The notes beneath the pieces are model-generated. The model was not told the DNA's origin. It did not search any database and saw only the letters and a list, made by a program, of their open reading frames with translations. Shown here in pieces: positions 57,165 to 64,000 of a stretch of DNA of 64,000 nucleotides (the stretch's first letter is position 1; the number at the start of each line of letters is the position of its first letter). Location: contig CM068370.1 in assembly GCA_034769895.1 (NCBI GenBank), forward strand, positions 44,318,844 to 44,382,843, given 5' to 3'. The DNA comes from Magicicada septendecula (Eukaryota > Arthropoda > Insecta > Hemiptera > Cicadidae). The translations under genes were made by a program, and so were the position numbers.

Positions 57165-58140
57165 ATGTCACACCGCAGCAGCTACGCACACTTGACTTAC
57201 TACACCAGTGTCCGCCGGAAGTTTCATCTTCAGACAGAAAGAAATCAGCTCGGGGCGCCTCGTCTGCGCTTTTATCCTAGCCACAGAAAACCACGAGATG
57301 TACAAGTGCCTAATTGCCGGAGGATACAGTCTCCTGGGCGTGGCAGCTCACCGATCCGGTCGAGTCCTTACCGCAGCAACGGCGGCACGGCGCTAAGACT
57401 GACTGACTCTGGGCTGCGCTGTCGTACGCCGCAGAGACGAACCGCTAAGGGAACTGAGTTCCGAGCTACCTTCAGGAGCTCCTGCCTCGTGGCCCCGCTC
57501 TCGGCTGCTGCGCTAGCCTACACTAGCGCAGTATACACGGGGGGCGTTTCCACAAATCACCTGGACCTATACGATACCTTCCCAGCCCAGCCACAAGAGG
57601 ATTGTCTGGGAACCTCGCCCCACGGGCATAAAATTGCGTGCCAGCCGCCTGAAAGTGTCGTCTAAGGATCGGACGCCGAGTCCTCTCCTTAGAAGGCGAG
57701 ATGAGAAACGATGGGGGACTTTGGCCGCTAGCCGAAGACCCCTGTCGAGGACGCTTCGCAACTCCTTTTTATGCGCTGCGGCGAGGTAACCCCAGACATG
57801 GCAAGCGTAAGTAATGACCGGCAGCAAATACGCGCCGACGATCATCTTGCCCAATTTCCTGGTTATGACTGAGCTGATCAGGAGTAGAAACAATAAGCTC
57901 AGACGACCGGATGCTCGCTTAAGGACTGCCTGAGGGTGGGTACGCCAGGTGAGCCGACGATCAAGGTGTACTCCGAGGTACTTAACCTTGTTGGACCAGC
58001 GCAACTACGTCCTGCCGATGCGTAATTGCCTAACAAGTTTCTTCCGTCGCCTAGAGAAATCTGCGGCTACACTCTTGGTCGCGTTGAGAGACACCCTCCA
58101 GTTATTAGTCCAGTCCCCGAGCGAGTCATTACTAAGAAAA
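57165..58140 (-). pseudogene. Jockey-like LINE RT C-terminal fragment and 3' region
   Basis: From 58140 the minus strand reads DWTNNWRVSLNATKS, then after an in-frame TAG near 58011, RWSNKVKYLGVHLDRRLTW, RKLGKMIVGAYLLPVITYA and LRLAAKVPHR. These are the YLGV-LD-LTW and post-RT blocks of Jockey-type ORF2. The stop at 57567 is followed by about 400 bp of GC-rich presumed 3' UTR. The RT core upstream is cut off at the junction with the Gypsy pol remnant near 58140-58160. The fragment at 38.7-39.2 kb is a relative. The long plus-strand frame 57165-57665 is antisense to this and not a gene. Confidence 0.8.
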
Positions 58141-58303
58141 AATTGTTACCTCAAACTTCCATTTAACATCATATAGTTAGTTATCTTTATCATAATATTT
58201 GACACATACTTTAGTTTGCTAGAAAACTTTACTAATCGTTATTTCAGTGTTATAAAATTTTACATTTATTTTTATACAATTCAATTGTCATTTACAAGTT
58301 ATC

Positions 58304-61300
58304 TTAGGCGTCAACTAAGTGTTCTGGATGATATTTCTTTAGTTGTCTTATATTGAAAACCCCACGTATCACAGCGCTATTCATGCCGTCTCGTAGTTGA
58401 TACGTGGCGCTTCCAACTTTTCGCGATATAACATATGGGCCTTCATACAACGCGCAAAATTTCGCAATTATATTCTGTGTGGCGTCAGAGAGTTTATGTG
58501 CCCGTATAAGAACTTTGTCTTTTAATTCAAATTCAGTAATTTTGTGCAATTTATTTATTCGACCTGCTTGTCTCTCTCCCTTCTCCTTTATCCGTAACTG
58601 TAGTTTGCTTAGTTTGTAGTTTCCACTCTGTCGGTATTTATCACTATGGGGTCAATGTATCTCTCCCAATCTCTAGTTGGTTTTATATTGAATTGTGCTT
58701 CATGTGGCGTTATCTCGATGGTGTCTTGATAGATTTCATTTAGACATGCTTTTATGATTTTGATATACGTGGCCCATTTAGTGTGCCTTTCTCTCACAAA
58801 TATCCTGAATAAGTTTCCTAGTTGTCGGTTCCAGCGTTCGGCTAAGTTGGTACAGGGATTTCTTATAGCAGTGTATTTAGGTTTTATGTTTAATTGTCCC
58901 AGACCTTGTGTCCATTTGCGCGATGTAAACTGTGTACCGTTATCTGTCAAAATACTATCTGGTTTCCCGTGGGTCGTTATGTATTGTTGTAGTCGTTTCG
59001 TCACATTTGTAGTAGCTCTACGCAGTGTATATAATTCTACGTATTTAGTAAAATTATCGACAACAACTAATAAATATTTCACTCCTCCACTGGATACAGG
59101 GAGTGGGCCATAATAGTCCATGCTAATTAATTCCCCTTTGCGTGATGGCAGTATCGGTCGTGTTTTCCGGTGATAATTCGATTCCCGCTATCCTTGCACC
59201 TTTGACAAAGATCACAGCATTTTATGACTTGGCTGATAGTTCTGCACGTGGTGTCCATAGTAAAGTGTTCCCTTATCAGCTGTTGTGTCCTTTTCGTCCC
59301 TGCGTGTCCGTACATCTGGTGAATTTCTTGGATCAATTCAACTCTAAATTCTTTTGGAATATATAGTTTCCATTGGTTTTTCCAACTGCGATATAATTTA
59401 TTATTCATTAATTTAAAATGCTGACTCATTTGATCCTCATTTCCCTCCTTAATCTTGATTATAATTTGTTTTATCTTATCGTTTGCGAGTTGCATTTGAT
59501 TTATATTTTGTAATTTAGCGGCAGTGTTCTTATTCATTTTTATTTCAATTGCATGCATATAATATTCATGTTTATCTTCGGCTAGTACATTCCTGTTGTT
59601 ATCTTCCGGGTATCGGCTCAGTATATCTGCAACTATGTTTTCCTTTCCCTTGCAATGTATGATTTCGAAGTTGTATTCCTGGATGCTGAGTATCCACCTA
59701 GTAATCCGGGTATTGTTTAATTGGCACTTTTGAATAAAAGTTAAAGCTTTGTTATCTGTTATTATTGTTAGTGGCTGGCCTAGTACGTATATTCTAATTT
59801 TTTTTAGGCATTGTACTATAGCGAGTAATTCCCTTTATGTTGTGAAGTAATTTTTTTCGGCAGCTTTAAATGTTCTACTGGTGTATGCAATGACGGCAAT
59901 CTTCCCATCCTCGTCAATTTGGTATAACTGTCCGTCATATGCGTAATTACTCGCATCGCATTGTAGGTAAAACCGTTTTCCTTGTATAGGAAACTTGAGC
60001 ATAACGGTATCTATGAATAATTTCTTCACTCGCTGGAATTGTTCTTCCATGGCTGAATCCCATTGGAATTTATTTCCTTTTTGTAACAGTTGTGTATACT
60101 CTGCATATTTGCTGATGAATTTGTTGTAAAAGTTAGTAAACCCCAAGAAACCTTTTAATTGCTTGGGGTTTTTTTGGTGCAGGGAAATTCATGATAGCAG
60201 CTACTTTCTCTGGTGTTGCTTTAATCCCATTTGTGGTCAAACAGTAGCCAAGATACTGAATTTCTTTGCGGAAAAATTGTGATTTTTGTAAATTAATAGT
60301 CATATTGGCATTTCTTAAGTTTTCTAATAACCTTTTTAAAAGTATTATGTGTTCCTGTTCACTCTGCGAAAAACAGAATATCATCTACATAAATGATAGT
60401 GTTTTTCTTGACTTCTTCCGTAAGTACGTGGTCAAGTCCACGTGCTAAGCTCGCGAGACTGGTACTTAGTCCGAATGGTGTAACTTTAAAACGATAACAT
60501 CGACCTTCATATAAAAAACCCGTGTAATCACGACAATTCTCAATTAGTGGCACCTGCCAAAAACTATTCGTTAGGTCTATAGTGCACATAACTTTTATAT
60601 TACTACATCTGGCTAGTATTTCGTTTATCGGCGGCGGTCCTTCATAATCTGGGATAGTTATACTATTTACCTTTCGGGCGTCCAGACATAATCGCACCTT
60701 CCCGTCCCTTTTTATTACAGTCACCAGAGGTTGAATGTAGGGGCTTTGGGCCTTTTCAATAATTCCATACTCCAGCATTCGCTTAATTTTTCAGTCTTTA
60801 CTGCATCTTGATACTTAATAGGAACAGGCCACCCTTTTTGCAGGTAAGGCGTGTTATCAGTCACCTTGAAATAATGTTTGTATCCCGTTATGAGGCCTGG
60901 TCGATCTTCAAATACTTCTTTGTTTTCATATAAAAGCTGTTCTAATTGGCTTCTTCTTGTTAGGTCCACCCCTTCAATTTCGTCGAGTTTCTTATATATT
61001 TCCGCCTCTATGTTACTTACGTCTTCCTTTATCACCATAAGAGGTATTTCACAAGAACCTTCTTCCTCAATTGTTCCCAATATATTCTGTACTTGTATCT
61101 TCTTTTCTGGTATACGTATTAATTATGCTCTTTGTTTGCTGAAGAAAATTCATACCCAGTATGCATTCTTTCACCAGCCCTGGTATAATTAAGAAGACAC
61201 AGTCAAAACTTACACTATTATTAATATAAATTTCGCAAAATATTTGTTTTCTAATATGTTTAGATTTATTCCCTATAGCGCTAACTATAGTGGTGTTGTT

Positions 61301-61460
61301 AACGCTTAGGATTTCATGATTCCCAAGCTTCTTTTGATTGTTATTATACCAATTCTCGGACAGTGCATTTATTGCGCATCCGGTATCAATTAAGGCATTT
61401 ACATGTATGTTGTTGATGTTAATTGATAACTCTGGGATTTTAAGATTCTTTAAGTCAATG
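58304..61460 (-). pseudogene. pol: Broken Gypsy-type pol without gag
   Basis: In minus order: protease with ALIDTGCA (near 61385) and ECILGMNFL (near 61165); RT with LCLDARKVNS and YVDDILFF (near 60375); RNase H with TDNKALTF (near 59765); the integrase zinc finger (HQMYGHAG, CCDLCQRC); the integrase core with D, D, E in MDYYGPL, LTDNGTQF and CTNLAERW; and a GPY-type end (LYEGPYVI). Order protease-RT-RNase H-integrase means Gypsy. Frame breaks lie near 60785, 60365 and 60145, with an in-frame stop at 59835. No gag is visible above 61460 and no LTR pair was found, so the element is truncated at both ends; the lower end abuts the Jockey fragment. It differs in sequence from the Gypsy at 7.8-17.6 kb. 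Confidence 0.85.
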
Positions 61461-62400
61461 AAATGTTATATGATAAAATTTGTAAATTTTGTAGTGAAAT
61501 CCTGTTAACAAATTTTAGTCAAACATTTGGGAGTTATTTGTTAAGGTAAATGTATAGATTGTACTAAAATGTCCAAAATTTTGTTTGTAGTATAATACTT
61601 ATGAAGCTTACTAGTATGAAACATTAAATTTATATTCTCACAAAATATTTAGTTTAAGGTTGTAGTGAAGTGTTAGTTAAGAGTTAACACATAAACTGAG
61701 AAACAAAAAGAAAAGAACATTAGTAGCAATCTTAAATTTGAAGAATGTATAAGTTAGTGAAGTAAATACATTAGCCTATTATTAAAATGTAAGCATTAAA
61801 TTGTATGTACATGAATAGGTAGAAAATTTTGTTTAATTAGTATTTCCTTAATTCGTAAATAGCTATCTATTCAAAAATATAATATATTTGTGTCAATTTA
61901 ATACTAAATTGTTAAGTAGTATTTGACATAATATATTAAGTGTGTATAAATAATCTAATTTTAAGACTACTAATATTAGTACGATTATAATTATTATTAT
62001 TAATAATTGTAATATTAATTAAACTTTGCATAAGCATATATTATTGAGTACCAATTGAAATTGACGATTGTAACAAGTGGCAATAAAATCATAGGTAAGC
62101 ATAGACAGGAGTAGATGTAAGATTTTATCTATGAATGCTATCAAATGTGTAAATTAGTAATTAAATTGAAAAAATTGGATTCATGATTATAAAATGAGAG
62201 CAATAAAATAAATAACGGTATATAAACCATCGACATTGCTATGTAACCGAAATTTAGGTCATACTGGGATTAGACACACATACTACACCACATTCATAGG
62301 ATAATGAACACTTAAGGTATCATTTAAAGCATCATATAAAGGGCGTAAATTTGGGATCCTTTGGAGCCTAAAGGCCATCTCAACGAACCAAATTGGGGAC
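61461..62400. other. AT-rich, no gene seen
   Basis: Upstream of the pol remnant, where gag should be, there is only AT-rich sequence without coding signal. Confidence 0.5.
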
Positions 62401-62404
62401 AATA

Positions 62405-64000
62405 TGTAACGCCAAAACGTAGGAAAAATAAAAATTTTTTTTAGAAGATAGGAGCCACCTAGCAGCTGTTGATTTGACAATGACGAATGAAAGGACATTA
62501 CCAGATGCAGTTAGGACAAAAGGAGCGTAAAATCCTTTAGCTACGGCCGAGCATGGTTCTGGACAGGCCATAAATCCGAGATAGCACATGGTCACCTAAA
62601 GAAATTAAGGGGTGTCGAGCTGTAAACTAAGAAAACAAAGGCATCAGATCACGGGAGTATTACTGAGAAAGCTATCGTCGCGGGAAGCAGACACAGAATA
62701 ACGGAAAACAGGCCACACCACACGTCTGAACCATCAACGACGCAACGAGACACTGTTCTCAATGAAAGGAAGAGATCGACCAGATGTATTGCGAACAAAG
62801 GACATATCCGGTGAGGTACGGGTACAATGGGTGAACCAATTAACAAAGACGGCGGGGAGCGAAGTAAAGTGAGAGGTTTCTAGCTATGCCACAGAGAAAC
62901 AGTAGCAGAGGTGACGTTACTTAGAAACGACCACACCAATTGCGTGTGAACTAACAAGGACGCAGATGGACAGAATAAGACAATGCAGAAATTGGTCACG
63001 CTTGTGAGTAGCAGAAGTCAGCAGGGGCATGACAAGGGAAGATTGGGAAATTTATAGCGACGTTAAGTGTACTTGTTAAGCAGATGCAGCTGTGGCAATT
63101 AGAGAAATTTGTCTGAAAGGAACAGAAGAACAAAGGTCAGGATGATTGACATGCGTGAAATCTGACTACCGCCAGGGACGAAGGGTGTATCCAAAAAGGA
63201 AGCCGAGGGGGTAGGAAATGAAATATCCTATCAGAAGCCAGAGCTCAACGGAGGGGGTTTTTTAATAGCACGTTTCTAAGAAAGCTAGAACGAAAACGAA
63301 TGAGAATTTGACAGATTATCAAGTGAGGGAAAATAGGAGGGTATTCCCGTGGAAAAGACAAACGATAACCAATGGGAAGGAACCGATGGGCGAAGAGAAT
63401 CTAGAGTGGGAATTCGGTGGATTGAGTATATAAAATAAGCCGAGAACGCAAACGGGGAGTCTAAGATATATTTTCGAAAGAGTGAGAGAGTCCGAAGTCT
63501 AATAGTAAATTTTCGGAGTGACGATCAGAAGTGTTGACGAAGTATGATATAAGTTTCTTAAAAGCGTTAGGAGTCGCGACGGAAGTTCAGAATTCGTTGA
63601 TAGTGAAGTCCGCGAATTAACTGAAAACGTACTAAAATCCGATATGTATAAACGATTGTAAAGCAGTGTCACTTATACGTTATTGCATAGAACAAAGTTG
63701 ACAACAACGTATGCAATACGATCGAGATTAACAAGTGCGAACTAAGAATATAGTAGTACATAACTTATAAAATGAATAAGATCGCAATATGTGTCTACAA
63801 CAGTCTTGTGAAAACCGTAAATTGAACTTCAAAAAATCTAACACTATAACTGGTTACCTGTCAGTATTCTATTGCAATATCGGAAGATGCCGGGTGTGAT
63901 ATTCTAAGTGAAGTGTGTGTACAAGGATAAACCACGAGATGAGATACGTACCTTCAATGACATCATCAATCGAAGGAGTGAGTGATGAACCCTACACAGT
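62405..64000 (+). repeat. Possible long LTR or promoter region, truncated by window end
   Basis: TGTAACGCC at 62405 resembles the TGTAAC termini of the two LTR elements in this window. About 1 kb downstream a good TATA box (GTATATAAAATAAG, 63427-63440) sits in purine-rich sequence. No partner copy lies in the window, so the call is tentative. It could instead belong to the pol remnant's missing LTR, although the TATA box points the other way. Confidence 0.3.

Noticed and set aside
57165-57665. 166-codon plus-strand ORF in GC-rich DNA
   Set aside because: Antisense to the 3' end and UTR of the Jockey-like fragment, which has clear RT motifs on the minus strand.

Overview
The window looks like intergenic DNA from a large, transposon-rich arthropod genome, most likely an insect. 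It is AT-rich, carries long CA/GT, CT and triplet microsatellites, and almost everything recognisable belongs to eukaryotic mobile elements: Gypsy-type LTR elements, Penelope-like elements, RTE- and Jockey-like LINEs, mariner, PIF/Harbinger and hAT-like. I found no intact host gene, no rRNA or tRNA gene, and nothing prokaryotic. The species cannot be named from the sequence.

Layout. 1-3671 (minus): a frame-broken copy of a large repetitive invertebrate protein with paired Cys motifs at its N-terminus and a FEN1/PIN-like C-terminus, running off the left edge. 4461-5052: a SINE-like element with a (GAT)n tail. 5232-6044: a Penelope-like element bounded by inverted arms. 6165-6330: a LINE tail. 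6911-7672: a deleted mariner with intact ends. 7821-17579 (minus): a nearly intact 9.76 kb Gypsy element with 1.55 kb LTRs, a 4-bp target duplication (AACT), gag and pol. Inside its 3' region lies a 668-bp near-perfect palindrome with no spacer. 19553-31282: LINE fragments, five triplet and dinucleotide arrays, four LTR copies of a second family (one a solo LTR with its ATAG target duplication), an inverted-repeat Penelope-like element and a gutted PIF/Harbinger element. 36720-44435: two more Penelope-like elements, LINE fragments, a fifth LTR of the solo-LTR family and a possible hAT-like MITE. 47531-55865 (minus): a very young LTR element whose two 2,861-bp LTRs differ at only two positions I could see. 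It has no pol and encodes one long coiled-coil protein. 56234-61460: a hAT-like remnant, a Jockey-like RT fragment and a broken Gypsy pol without gag. 62405-64000: a possible LTR or promoter region with a TATA box.

How they relate. The pol-less element at 47.5-55.9 kb must borrow reverse transcriptase and integrase; the pol lineage at 58.3-61.5 kb is a local candidate family. The SINE-like element at 4.5-5.05 kb shares its 3' hairpin and GAT tail with the RT-coding LINE fragment at 26.3-26.8 kb, suggesting LINE/SINE partnership. The Penelope-like elements repeatedly carry a hammerhead-like CTGANGA...GAAAC motif, in both orientations where their arms are inverted.

All readings were made by eye. 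Frame breaks at homopolymers may be sequencing errors, and family assignments rest on motifs, not on database searches.
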